A DNA stretch of 23,084 nt from JBHHXR01 sp046757205 (GTDB lineage Bacteria > Pseudomonadota > Alphaproteobacteria > Rhodobacterales > Rhodobacteraceae): contig JBHHXR010000020.1 in assembly GCA_046757205.1 (NCBI GenBank), forward strand, positions 1 through 23,084, given 5' to 3'. A model generated the notes under the pieces. It was not told the DNA's origin. It made no database searches and worked only from the letters and a program-made list of their open reading frames with translations. The position numbers were made by a program, and so were the translations under genes. Positions within the stretch are counted from its first letter, which is position 1; each line of letters opens with the position of its first letter. Shown here piece after piece: positions 1-8,700 of the stretch.

Positions 1-1
1 G

Positions 2-3000
2 GCAGCACCGCAGCCGCCCGGACCGTCGCCCCGGAAAGACGACGCGGCGGAACAGGCGCAGCGGGCCGGCTCTGCGGCTGCCGGTGCCGGGGCCACCACG
101 GCTGCAGCGGAGGCGCAGGACACGACCGCGGCCACCCGCGCAGCGCTGATCGGCGCCTTCAAGGCGATGGGCCCCGGTCTGAAAAGCGCGGTGGCAGCGG
201 CCGATGCCGAGATGTCGAAAAAGCTGACGCAGCTCGCGAAAGCATTCCCGTCAGAGGTCAAGGGCCAGGACCTGAGCCGGGCCGGCAAGATATTGAGCCT
301 GCTCAAGAAGATGATCGGCGAGGTTCCGGCTGCGCAGTCGGCGCCGGCGACCGGCGGCGGGGATACGGCAAAGCCCGCCGGGGAAGAAAAGGGCCTCCTC
401 GACAAGATGAAGGATCTGTCCGGCGAGATCGGCGACGTGATTGAGGAGGCCGACAAGTTTCTCGACGAAACGATCGAGGATATCAAGGAGGTCGCGGAGG
501 ACACCGCGCAAGCCTTCGGCGACACGCTCGGCATTCTCAGCGAGGCGGACCAGAAGCAGAAGGCGCGGCTGAAGGATTCCGGCCTGTCGGACGACGACCA
601 ACTGCTGCTCGTGCAGCGAAACCGCGACGACCCGAAGGCGATAGAGCGCGCCCTGGCGGCGCTGGCGCCGATGAAGGAGGTCAATGTGCCGGCCTCGCAG
701 CGCCTGCGCCTGATCGATTTGAGCCAGAAGAGCCCGAAGCTGTTCAAGAGCGCGATCGCGGCGCTGAAATCCATGGACGCCAAGGGCGCCGTGGATGTTT
801 CACCGAAGGCGATTACCGCGTCGCTGAAGAACATCAACGCAATCCAGACGGAGCGAATAGCAAACGCCGACAAGTGGCGGGCGCAAAACGAGAAAACAAA
901 GGCGGCGAAGGCCGAACTGGCGACCAAGCAGGCCGCCGAGGTCAAGGCGAAGGAGGCCGCCGATGCCGCGCAAGCCGCCATCAAGGCTTTCAAGGAATCC
1001 CTGCCGGACGTAAAGAAAATGTCGTCGGCCCAACGCGACAAGTTCGCGGCGGAGAGCCGCAAGCTGATCAATGCGAACGAGGACGCCAAGGCGAAACTGC
1101 AGGCGGCGAAGACCGCCACGGCCGGGGCGCTGACCGCAGCGCAGGCGGCTGAGGCGGCGCTCAACACCTGCTATGACGCCTGGAAGGCGAGCGACGACAA
1201 GCGCAAGGCGGCACTGGCGGCGCAGAAGGCGATCGACGACAAGCGCGGACTGATCGACGCGGTGAGTTTCGGGCCGCTTTCGCCAGGTGCTGCGAAGCCG
1301 ATGGACGCGGCGACGGCGCAGAAATTCGTCGACGCCTACGCCAAGGATCCGGGGCTCGCCCGGCAGGCCATCGAACTGGCCGGCGACAGCGACGATCCAT
1401 CGGCGCTGGCGGCCAATGTCGGCATGGTTTGCGACAAGTTCGCCGACGGTTTCGCCGACAAGGACGGCAAGAAGCTGGCCTGTTCCGACGACGACCGCCG
1501 CCTGATGGCGCAGAACGCGCTGAAGATGGGCGCGCGGCTGGGCGATGACTATTTCAAGGGGTTCTCCGCTTATCTCGCCTCCGGCAAGCAGCACAAGACG
1601 GACCCGTGCGGCGGCGCGTCCTCGCCGGCCGGCGATCCCAAGGTCGAAACCGCCCGCAAGAACGCGATCAACCTGAAACGCACCGGAATGATGTCCGCAG
1701 CCATCCTCGGCGACGACGGCAAGGTCGATGTCACCTCGGCCAAGGCCAAGGCGGCGATGGAGCACATGCTGTACCATCCGGGTTCGCTGCAGACACCGTC
1801 GCCGGCGATGACCGAGCAAATGCAGAAGGTAATGAAAACCTTCAGCGACCCCAAGACCGCGGCGGCGGCGCAGAAGGTGATCACCGACGTCAAGAAACCG
1901 ACCAACGGCAGTGCCAAGTCCATCGTTCGCGGTACGGTCGGCAAGAAGACCGGCGATCTTACCGACAACGACACGCGGCAGGCGGTTCTGTCGGCGATGA
2001 TGACGCCGCTGGCGCAGGGGCCGGTCGGCTCTTGCTTCACCACCGCGCCGGCGCGGAAAATCCGCGAATCCAATCCCGTCGAAGCCATGAAATCCTTCGC
2101 CGAGATAGCCACGACGGGCCGCTTCACGCCCAAGGTCGGCGACGCGGTTCCGGCCAACGCCAACCTGCCGAAGGGTGAAAACCCGCTGATGCGGAGCTGG
2201 GAATACTCGGCCGCCACCGCCGCCGCGCGGCTGCGCGACAGCGAGGAGAACCGGCTTCTGAACGACGCCCTTCTCGGCGGCAACGTAGCCGGCAAGGACC
2301 TCAACGGCATCAAGGGCATCGTCGGCGAGGACGCCTGGAAGGGCAAGGGGCTGGACCCCAAGACCGGCAAATTCGACCCCGGCGTGAAGGGCAAGATACA
2401 GGCGGCGATCAAGCAGAAGCTGCAGTTCTTCTACAATGCCGGGCCGCGCGTCGGCGACACCGATGGCGGCGGCGGCGACGGCAAATCCACCGATGGCGGC
2501 TACGAGATCAAGTACAAGGGCAAGGCGGTGAAATCCGAGGCCGACTTCCTGGCCGCAATCAAGGAAATCGCCCTCGGCGCGGCGGGGGTGAACAAGGACA
2601 GCGACAAGGGCAAGGCGATTATCGCGCTGGTCTCGGACCCGGCCTTCAAGGAATCGATCTTCAAGGCCTACACCGCGGCCGACAAGGACTACAAACCCTG
2701 GGATCTGGTCGGCGGCGGCTTCGAGGACCAGGCCACCAAGGTGCTGTCGGGCGGAACCCAGCGCCGCCGTTCCATCATCGACAAGAAGGGCGCGCTGGGC
2801 GGCGACGAGGGCGACCGCACGCGCGCCGTGCTGGACAATCTGCTGACCGGACTTGCCGGAAAGACAGACAAGATGATAACCATCGGCACCGGCGGCAAGA
2901 ACGCCCAGCACGCCTTCAACGCGCTGCCGAACCATCCGTCATTCAACAAGATCAAGGATCCGGATTCCGATAAGAAGATCAAGGCGCTGCTGCTCGACCC

Positions 3001-3544
3001 CGGCAAGAAGATCGCAAGCACCAAGATGCCGGCGGCGCGCGCCGGCGCCCTGTTCGAAAAACAGATCCGCAAGCTGTCGGACGGCTGGGGCTGGCGCGAC
3101 GGCGACTTGCTGACGGCGGCGCTGGACAAACGCCCGACCGAAGACATGACGCCCGGCGAGTTGAACAAGCTGATCAAGAGCGTGCTGAAGGACTTCGAGA
3201 AAAAGCAGGTCGAAAGACGCCTTGCCGACTGGAAAAAGGAAGAGGAAGGCAAGGGCCACACCGTCACGACGGCGAAACTCGACGAGAAGAAAGTCGACCT
3301 GACCAAGGATGTCAGCACCTGGGTTTCCGGCGGCATCGACCAGATGCTGGTGGCCGAGTTCAACCCTCCGGAGGTGGTGATCGCCGACACCAACTGGGGC
3401 GGACCGGAGGACCAGAAATACTTCGTCATCGCCCCCGATCCCTCGACCGGCGAGTTGCGCATGTGGGAAAAGGGCGCGTTTTCCGGCTCGATGACGCCAA
3501 AAGGGCAAAACTGGATCGACGGCAATTGGACGAAACTGGAATGA
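2..3544 (+). CDS. Large Ala/Lys-rich protein with papain-like cysteine peptidase C-terminus (5' partial)
   Basis: The frame is open from base 2, so the true start is upstream; 1180 residues are visible. The N-terminal stretch is low complexity (Ala, Pro, Gly). Residues about 284-416 are a long Ala/Lys/Glu/Asp helical, probably coiled-coil region. Near residues 672-678 is Gln-Gly-Pro-Val-Gly-Ser-Cys, with the same Gln-to-Cys spacing of six as papain's oxyanion Gln and nucleophile Cys. His970 (AQHAFNAL) and Asn1131 (ADTNWGG) follow in the right order for a Cys-His-Asn triad. The Cys-His distance of 292 is far longer than in papain and implies a large insertion, including a Gly/Asp-rich stretch around residues 818-835. 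Family membership is inferred from these motifs; whole-protein function is unrecognised. The N-terminus and any secretion signal are outside the window. Candidates are a secreted effector or toxin, or a self-processing structural protein. Confidence 0.85.
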   Translation, partial: AAPQPPGPSPRKDDAAEQAQRAGSAAAGAGATTAAAEAQDTTAATRAALIGAFKAMGPGLKSAVAAADAEMSKKLTQLAKAFPSEVKGQDLSRAGKILSLLKKMIGEVPAAQSAPATGGGDTAKPAGEEKGLLDKMKDLSGEIGDVIEEADKFLDETIEDIKEVAEDTAQAFGDTLGILSEADQKQKARLKDSGLSDDDQLLLVQRNRDDPKAIERALAALAPMKEVNVPASQRLRLIDLSQKSPKLFKSAIAALKSMDAKGAVDVSPKAITASLKNINAIQTERIANADKWRAQNEKTKAAKAELATKQAAEVKAKEAADAAQAAIKAFKESLPDVKKMSSAQRDKFAAESRKLINANEDAKAKLQAAKTATAGALTAAQAAEAALNTCYDAWKASDDKRKAALAAQKAIDDKRGLIDAVSFGPLSPGAAKPMDAATAQKFVDAYAKDPGLARQAIELAGDSDDPSALAANVGMVCDKFADGFADKDGKKLACSDDDRRLMAQNALKMGARLGDDYFKGFSAYLASGKQHKTDPCGGASSPAGDPKVETARKNAINLKRTGMMSAAILGDDGKVDVTSAKAKAAMEHMLYHPGSLQTPSPAMTEQMQKVMKTFSDPKTAAAAQKVITDVKKPTNGSAKSIVRGTVGKKTGDLTDNDTRQAVLSAMMTPLAQGPVGSCFTTAPARKIRESNPVEAMKSFAEIATTGRFTPKVGDAVPANANLPKGENPLMRSWEYSAATAAARLRDSEENRLLNDALLGGNVAGKDLNGIKGIVGEDAWKGKGLDPKTGKFDPGVKGKIQAAIKQKLQFFYNAGPRVGDTDGGGGDGKSTDGGYEIKYKGKAVKSEADFLAAIKEIALGAAGVNKDSDKGKAIIALVSDPAFKESIFKAYTAADKDYKPWDLVGGGFEDQATKVLSGGTQRRRSIIDKKGALGGDEGDRTRAVLDNLLTGLAGKTDKMITIGTGGKNAQHAFNALPNHPSFNKIKDPDSDKKIKALLLDPGKKIASTKMPAARAGALFEKQIRKLSDGWGWRDGDLLTAALDKRPTEDMTPGELNKLIKSVLKDFEKKQVERRLADWKKEEEGKGHTVTTAKLDEKKVDLTKDVSTWVSGGIDQMLVAEFNPPEVVIADTNWGGPEDQKYFVIAPDPSTGELRMWEKGAFSGSMTPKGQNWIDGNWTKLE

Positions 3545-3552
3545 TGGCGGCG

Positions 3553-3572
3553 CGCGGGACACCCGCGGTTTT
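3553..3572 (+). terminator. Hairpin with T run between the papain-like gene and the acidic-protein gene
   Basis: A perfect 6-bp GC stem, CGCGGG (3553-3558) and CCCGCG (3562-3567), with loop ACA, is followed by GTTTT (3568-3572). It starts 8 bases after the upstream stop codon and ends just before the next gene's ribosome binding site. It resembles a short intrinsic terminator or attenuator. The stem and T run are both short, so termination is probably partial. Confidence 0.45.
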
Positions 3573-3589
3573 CAACGAGAGGATTCTAC

Positions 3590-4054
3590 ATGGCTGACGC
3601 ACTCCCACCGATCAATCTCGACCTGAACGGCGCGGGCGACCCGGTGGTCATCGTCGGCGAGGCGGAGGTCAGCGACCGCAAGGTCCTGCTCGATCTCGCG
3701 CCGTCGCTCCTGGACGAGCAATTCGTCCGCGCCTACGCGCAGATCCTCAACCATCTGGCGCGCGGCTACCAGTATTCGGTGATCCTCGACCCGGAAGCCT
3801 TCAAGGCGAGTTATCTTGCCAAGCTGGCGGCGGAAGACCACGAGCAGGAGCCGGAGGCCGGAGAGGTCCGGCTGAGCAATTACGGAAAACCGGATTTCGA
3901 CGCCATCAAGCCGCCGGAGATGGACGGCGACACGCTGGTCTTCTACGCCGAGGATTCCTATCTCGGGATACCGTACCGGGTGGAAGCGCCGGCCAGCAAG
4001 TCTGCGCTCAGCGAGCCGGTTTACACGCCGATGGACATGGACGCCGAATAACAA
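3590..4054 (+). CDS. Acidic protein of unknown function, partner of the papain-like gene?
   Basis: The protein has 153 residues starting MADALPPINL. A good ribosome binding site (GAGAGGA) lies about 8 bases before the ATG, and the TAA stop is at 4052-4054. It is rich in Asp and Glu, has no signal peptide, no membrane segment and no cysteine, and looks soluble and cytoplasmic. A central part (about residues 33-85) is predicted helical; the C-terminal half has alternating hydrophobic residues and prolines. I do not recognise the family. It follows the large papain-like gene by 45 bases on the same strand, with a hairpin between them. Position, small size and acidity would suit an immunity protein or chaperone for the upstream protein, but this is inference only. 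Confidence 0.75.
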
Positions 4055-4090
4055 CCTGCCGTTCCGGGGCCGCGCCCGCGAGTGGGGGCC

Positions 4091-4657
4091 TCAGGAAGCG
4101 TTCCGGGCTCGTATCTCGTTCATGAAGCGGTCGCGGATCACTACCGGGTCGATCCCTATCACCGGAACCTGGATGTTGCCCGGCCGGCATTTGCAGACGA
4201 TGACCGTCATCTTGTCGCTGTCGAGCGCGGCGCGGACCGCGTCCGCCGCGTCCTCGGCCCGGCATTCCACGACATTTTCGCAGCCGCAGGCGCCGGCAAC
4301 CGCAGCCAGCGAGGTTTTCTTGCCGGCATAGGTCGGCTGGTCGCCGGTCGAGCCGTAGCTGCCGTTGTCGATGATCAGCAGGGTGAAATTGCCGGCCGCG
4401 TTGTTGGCAATCGTCGGCAGGGTGCCGAGATTGGTCAGCACCGAGCCGTCGCCGTCGATGGCGACGACCTTTTGCTTCTGGGCCAGCGCCAGGCCGAGTC
4501 CGATCGAGGATGCCAGCCCCATGGTTCCGAGCATGTAAAAATTCGTCGGCTGGTCGTCGAGCATGTGGAGTTCCTGGCTCGGCAGGCCGATGTTGCAGAC
4601 CACCAGATGGTCGGAGATCACCGGGACCAGGCTTTTCAGAACTTCGGATCTGATCAT
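4091..4657 (-). CDS. comE: Sulfopyruvate decarboxylase beta subunit (TPP-binding)
   Basis: The 188-residue protein is the size of a stand-alone TPP-binding (PP) domain. The TPP/Mg motif is visible: GDGS near residues 69-72, followed about 25 residues later by IDNGSYGS, the Asn of the GDG-x(n)-N motif. The order matches ComE, which pairs with ComD to decarboxylate sulfopyruvate to sulfoacetaldehyde. It follows the alpha-subunit gene with a 2-base gap, so the two are co-translated. Related split enzymes act on phosphonopyruvate or other 2-oxo acids, so the substrate is not certain. No xsc or other sulfonate gene is in the window. The gene converges on the plus-strand acidic-protein gene with a gap of about 36 bases. 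Confidence 0.75.
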   Translation of the reverse strand: MIRSEVLKSLVPVISDHLVVCNIGLPSQELHMLDDQPTNFYMLGTMGLASSIGLGLALAQKQKVVAIDGDGSVLTNLGTLPTIANNAAGNFTLLIIDNGSYGSTGDQPTYAGKKTSLAAVAGACGCENVVECRAEDAADAVRAALDSDKMTVIVCKCRPGNIQVPVIGIDPVVIRDRFMNEIRARNAS

Positions 4658-4659
4658 CT

Positions 4660-5157
4660 TCAGTTACCTCCCCAGAATCCGGCGTCGGCGAGCACCGCCA
4701 CCGGTTTGGCGCACATGAAGGTGTGTTTCAGGATGCCGTCGAGTTCTTCCACGTCGCCGGGGCGGTGGAAATGGTAGGTCGGGATGCCGAGCTGCGCCAG
4801 GAGCGCCTTGGTGTGCACCGCCATCTCGACCTGGCAGGCAACCTTTTCGCCGACTTCGCCGCGATAGCTGATAAGCATCGGCAGCGGCATGCGGTAGAAC
4901 TGGATCAGCGTCACCAGCGCGTTGATGGTCACGCCGATAGCGGTGTTCTGCATCATGATGGCAGACCGCTTGCCGCCCATGAACGCGCCGGCGCACAGGC
5001 CCATGCCCTCGTCTTCCTTGTTGGCGGGCACGTGGCGGATATCCCTGCAGGCCTCAACCCCGTCTATGACGCCCGCCAACTGCTTGCAGGGCACGGTTGT
5101 CACGAACTCGACCCGGTTGCGGACAAGATCCGCAACGATCCTTTCACTTACCGCCAT
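4660..5157 (-). CDS. comD: Sulfopyruvate decarboxylase alpha subunit (PYR domain)
   Basis: The 165-residue protein matches a stand-alone pyrimidine-binding domain of a TPP enzyme. The segment VPANKEDEGMGLCAGAFMGG carries the Glu that would activate the TPP aminopyrimidine, followed by MQNTAIGVTINALVTL and ISYRGE, typical of the ComD/phosphonopyruvate-decarboxylase N-terminal domain. The start is supported by GGAGGAC about 5 bases before the ATG. It lies directly upstream of the beta subunit, 2 bases apart, giving the alpha-beta order. The nearest upstream gene on this strand, the TorD-like chaperone, ends about 250 bases away, so comDE may have its own promoter. Phosphonopyruvate or another 2-oxo acid remains possible as substrate. 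Confidence 0.75.
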   Translation of the reverse strand: MAVSERIVADLVRNRVEFVTTVPCKQLAGVIDGVEACRDIRHVPANKEDEGMGLCAGAFMGGKRSAIMMQNTAIGVTINALVTLIQFYRMPLPMLISYRGEVGEKVACQVEMAVHTKALLAQLGIPTYHFHRPGDVEELDGILKHTFMCAKPVAVLADAGFWGGN

Positions 5158-5355
5158 GTGCCGTCCTCCGCTTGCCGGTCAGGGCCGTAGACCCGTGCCG
5201 AGCACATCCCTGCCCGACCCGGCAATAGAATATTTGACGCGCCTAGCCAAGAACCGACTCCCGGCCAAAGGCGCGACGGCGGGGCAAAGTGCCGGGCCGC
5301 CATTTGACAGGCCGCATTGGCGCTCGCATTCCGGCACGTGTTTAAGAATGATATC

Positions 5356-5379
5356 GCCGCGGACAGGGCGCCCTGCGGC
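5356..5379 (-). terminator. GC-rich inverted repeat after the chaperone gene
   Basis: GCCGC (5356-5360) and AGGGC (5365-5369) are mirrored by GCCCT (5370-5374) and GCGGC (5375-5379), leaving a 4-base GGAC bulge. It lies about 28 bases past the stop of the TorD-like gene on the minus strand. It could end or pause the respiratory operon before comDE. No T run follows, so an intrinsic terminator is not established. Confidence 0.22.
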
Positions 5380-5406
5380 CGGCATTGCCCGTCGTGCGGC
5401 CTGACC

Positions 5407-6090
5407 TCAGGCGGAAATTTCGCCGCCTTCCGTGACCTCTGCGATAAGGTCCTGCATGGTCACTTCTTCAAAATCGATGAACCCCTTGGTTATCTCGGAA
5501 AACTGCCGGTAAAACGGATATTCGGCCGCTTCGATGACCTTGTCGCAGAAGTTGGAAACCCATTGCGACAGATGTTCTTCGTGAAACCGCTTTTCGATTC
5601 TCAGAATATTGGTGCCCAGTTCGATCTCGTCGTTGCTCCACGCCTCGAACTCCCGGAGCAGAAGCTGCTGCATGAATTCGAACTCGGCGCTCAGGTGATC
5701 CGGCATGCCGGTGAAGGTATCCGCGATTTTCACTCCGGCCGCCTGCATGAACTTTTTCACCGCGACGGTGCTTGGCCCCCAAAGGGAATTCGGCTCTCCG
5801 AAGCGCGCCGACACATGCATGGATTCGTTGGGAGGAATATGAGAGCCCGGACCGATGAAAAGTCTTGTGTATTCAAGGCCCAGGCTCTCGGCAAGTTGAT
5901 CTTCGGGAGTATCTTCAAGCACCTCGACAAGGGAGAGATCGAGCGCTCGAAGGGCGCCGGAAAACTCCGGCGCCCTCAGTTTTTTCAGGAAAGCCGCTGA
6001 TGGTTCTTCCCGGAAGACCTCGGCCAGCAGGCCATAGACATTCGCTCGCGCGGTTGCCATGTCAGCCATGTCGTTCCGGGTGTCCGCCAT
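5407..6090 (-). CDS. TorD/DmsD-family molybdoenzyme maturation chaperone
   Basis: The protein has 227 residues, normal for the family, and is cytoplasmic with no signal peptide. Family marks are visible: YTRLFIGPG followed by PPNESMH (about residues 75-92), PDHLSAEFEFMQ in the middle, and EEHLSQWVSNFCDKV in the C-terminal third. These chaperones bind the Tat signal of a molybdopterin enzyme and hold it back from export until the cofactor is inserted. The gene starts 27 bases after the Mo subunit stop, with AAGGAAAG before its ATG, so it is almost certainly the dedicated chaperone of that enzyme and the last gene of the operon. A second in-frame ATG (MATARANVYG) is possible as start. Confidence 0.93.
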   Translation of the reverse strand: MADTRNDMADMATARANVYGLLAEVFREEPSAAFLKKLRAPEFSGALRALDLSLVEVLEDTPEDQLAESLGLEYTRLFIGPGSHIPPNESMHVSARFGEPNSLWGPSTVAVKKFMQAAGVKIADTFTGMPDHLSAEFEFMQQLLLREFEAWSNDEIELGTNILRIEKRFHEEHLSQWVSNFCDKVIEAAEYPFYRQFSEITKGFIDFEEVTMQDLIAEVTEGGEISA

Positions 6091-6117
6091 CGTCTTCTTT
6101 CCTTGCCTCTGCCCGGC

Positions 6118-8655
6118 TCAGGCCTTTGCCACCTGAACGACCGTGTCCATCCAGCGCTGCCCACCGCTGATCGGGTCGGACCAATTGGGAATGACCGCGT
6201 TCGGGTGAACGCCGTGCTTGGTCCAGGTCATGTTCGCGGCATCCGGATCCGGCGATGCGCCGCCGAGGCCGTTGATCGGATCGCTCTTGCCCGACCCGTA
6301 GATGCCGGAGTATTGCCTGCCGAAGTGGTGCGATATGGCAATCACGCCGGGGACAATGCCTTCGGTGACATAGGCCGTGGTGGTGATTTCCCCGACCCCG
6401 CTCTTGACCCTGATGGCATCGCCGTCCTTGATCCCGCGGGCCTCGGCCGTCTTGGTGTTGATCCAGCCCGGATTGTCGTGCTTGATCTCGGACAGCCACT
6501 TGCACTGCGTGGTTCTGGAGTGCGTGTGCACGGCGACCTTGTAGGTGGTCAGGATCATGTCATCCGCGCCCATGGCTTCATGCTCGGGTGTCGGCGTGTA
6601 ACTCGGCAACGCCGGCAGACCCGCCCCCTCGAAGTTGTCGGAGTAGAAGTCCAGCAGGCCCGACTTGGTGAACTTGGTATTCGGCGGATACGCCGACAGC
6701 GCCTTGCCGTCGATGTGCTGGGCGACATAAGCTTTCTTGGCACCCTTGGTCCCCAGATATCCCGCCGCCTTGGCATCGGCTTCGCTGGCCACACCAGCTT
6801 TCGCCCAATCCCAGTAGACGCCGGTCGCCTCATCGAGGATCACGGTGTCACCGCTGACATCGACTTCCCTGGCGTAGAAGCCATAGTTTCCCTTGTCGTT
6901 CGGGTCGTGCCAGACGCCGTGTTTGACCATGTAGTCGAAGCCGCCCGCCTCCTTGACGCCGGGCGTCATTTCGCAGGACTGACGGACGTAGTCCTTCTTG
7001 TCCTTCCACGACAACTCGAAGCCGATACGCTTGGCCAGTTCGGGCCACACGTCTCCCTGACAGCGCGCTTCTCCCAGCGGCTTGATCAGCGGTTGCCGGA
7101 TATAGAATTCGGCGACCTGGTTGGCCGATACCATGTCCTCCCAGTCCCACCGTTCGAGATAGGTGACGTCGGGCAGGATGATGTCCGCGAACTGCGAGGA
7201 TTCATCGTAGGAGATCGTCGAAGTAATCAGGAACGGCATTATGCTCTCGTCCTTCAGGATCGACTGCAACTCCTTGTTGTCACCGTTGATGAAGCCGGGA
7301 TTGTAGCAGCTCCACCAGTAGACCTTGGGCCGGCCGGCGTGGCCGTCCTTGATCAGCGGCAGCACCTGCTGCGAGACATGGTGCGTCGGGAACGCCGCCT
7401 CGCCCGGGAATCCGTCCTTGAGGTGCAGGCCCTTGTGGACCTCGGCCTCCGGCGAGGACGGCTTCTTCCAGCCGGCACCCACGCCCATGACGCGCCCGCC
7501 GGGCGTGTCGAGGTTGTTGGTGATGGCCGCCAGCAGCATCGCGGCGCGTTCCTGATCGGCGCCGTGATAATGCATGCAAGTGCCGCGATAGGTCACCAGG
7601 CACGCCGATTTGGCCGTGGCGAAACCGCGGGCGATCTCGGCGATCTTGGCCGCCGGAACGCCGCTTTTCGATTCGGCGAATTCGGGCGTGTAGTCGGCGA
7701 CATGCGCTTTCAGCGCCGCGACCTTTTCGGCCGTGGATGCGCGATGATCCGGCGTCAGCCGCATGAACGGGAAGTGGTCCTCGCGGTACAGTCCCTCGTT
7801 CATGATGACGTTGATCATGGCCAGCATGACCAGGCCGTCGTTGCCCGGATTGATCGGAATCCACTCCGTCGATTTGGCGGCGGTGTTGGAAAGCCGGACA
7901 TCGAAAGTGTAAAGCGGCACGCCACGATCCACCATGGCCCTGATCAGACGCTGCGAGGTCGGGATATGGTTGGTGTGGGTCTCGAACTGGTTCGAACCGA
8001 AATTCACCACGAAGTCCGTGTTGTCGTAATCCCAGTTGTCGTACATTCCGCCCCACAGGCTTTCCTGGGCAACCCATTTCGGGCCTTCACACACCGAGGT
8101 GTGGTTGCCGATGGTCTTGGTGCCGTAGGCCGCCATGAAATCGTGCATGGTGGAGGACTGCGACGCCTTGTGGCGGCCGTAGTGGTACATGAACAGTTCA
8201 GGCGTGCCGGCGTCGCGCAGCGGCTTCAGTTTCGAGGCGACGATGTCCAGCGCCTCGTCCCAGGAAATCCGCTTCCACTTGTGTTCGCCGCGCGCACCGA
8301 CGCGCTGCAGCGGATAGAGAATGCGGTCCGGGAAATAGACCTGGTTGACCCCCGCCTGACCCTTGGCGCAGATCTTGCCGAGGGTCCGGATCGAACCCGG
8401 ATGGCCCTCGAGCTTCTTGAGCCGGCCGTCTTCGACATAGCCGATTATCGAGTCGCGGGTCACGCAGCTCCAGCATGCCGTAGGAATTGCCTGACGTTCA
8501 ACGCCGGTCACCGGCGAGAAGTCGCGGCCGCCATTTTCAAACGTCACGTTTCCGGCAAGGGCCTTCTTGGGTACGCCGGCGCCGGCCGCAAGCGCGGCGC
8601 CGCTGGCCCCGGCAAGTGTCATGAAGTTTCGACGATTCAGTTTCTTCATTTTCAT
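6118..8655 (-). CDS. Tat-exported molybdopterin oxidoreductase, catalytic subunit (DMSO reductase family, Cys-ligand type)
   Basis: The protein has 845 residues (843 from the second ATG at 8649, which sits better behind AAGGA). It has a Tat signal (NRRNFMTLAG, then an Ala-rich stretch). The N-terminal FeS motif is C61-x2-C64-x3-D68-x27-C96: spacing is canonical but the third Cys is Asp. ICAKG carries the Lys usually placed between cluster and pterin. The likely Mo ligand is C189 in HTSVCEGPKW, as in the PsrA/PhsA/TtrA/ArrA group rather than Ser-ligated DMSO/TMAO reductases. A C-terminal molydopterin-binding domain follows (HTHSRTTQCKW near residue 705, then WINTKTAEARGIKDGD). It acts in the periplasm with the FeS and multihaem subunits encoded upstream. 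The substrate is unknown; S, As or Se oxyanions are candidates by family only. Confidence 0.93.
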   Translation of the reverse strand: MKMKKLNRRNFMTLAGASGAALAAGAGVPKKALAGNVTFENGGRDFSPVTGVERQAIPTACWSCVTRDSIIGYVEDGRLKKLEGHPGSIRTLGKICAKGQAGVNQVYFPDRILYPLQRVGARGEHKWKRISWDEALDIVASKLKPLRDAGTPELFMYHYGRHKASQSSTMHDFMAAYGTKTIGNHTSVCEGPKWVAQESLWGGMYDNWDYDNTDFVVNFGSNQFETHTNHIPTSQRLIRAMVDRGVPLYTFDVRLSNTAAKSTEWIPINPGNDGLVMLAMINVIMNEGLYREDHFPFMRLTPDHRASTAEKVAALKAHVADYTPEFAESKSGVPAAKIAEIARGFATAKSACLVTYRGTCMHYHGADQERAAMLLAAITNNLDTPGGRVMGVGAGWKKPSSPEAEVHKGLHLKDGFPGEAAFPTHHVSQQVLPLIKDGHAGRPKVYWWSCYNPGFINGDNKELQSILKDESIMPFLITSTISYDESSQFADIILPDVTYLERWDWEDMVSANQVAEFYIRQPLIKPLGEARCQGDVWPELAKRIGFELSWKDKKDYVRQSCEMTPGVKEAGGFDYMVKHGVWHDPNDKGNYGFYAREVDVSGDTVILDEATGVYWDWAKAGVASEADAKAAGYLGTKGAKKAYVAQHIDGKALSAYPPNTKFTKSGLLDFYSDNFEGAGLPALPSYTPTPEHEAMGADDMILTTYKVAVHTHSRTTQCKWLSEIKHDNPGWINTKTAEARGIKDGDAIRVKSGVGEITTTAYVTEGIVPGVIAISHHFGRQYSGIYGSGKSDPINGLGGASPDPDAANMTWTKHGVHPNAVIPNWSDPISGGQRWMDTVVQVAKA

Positions 8656-8700
8656 ATTCCTTATCTGACTATTGATCCTTTGGCGCCAGGTCGACGCAAC

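Noticed and set aside
800..2935. A minus-strand frame of about 700 codons opposite the papain-like gene
   Set aside because: Same codon-boundary effect; the product is low complexity, and the plus-strand frame has the papain-type motifs and continues from outside the window.
6118..8655. Assignment of the Mo subunit as a DMSO or TMAO reductase
   Set aside because: Those enzymes use a Ser ligand to Mo; this one has Cys189 at the equivalent site and partner subunits of the PsrB/TtrB type. I leave the substrate open.
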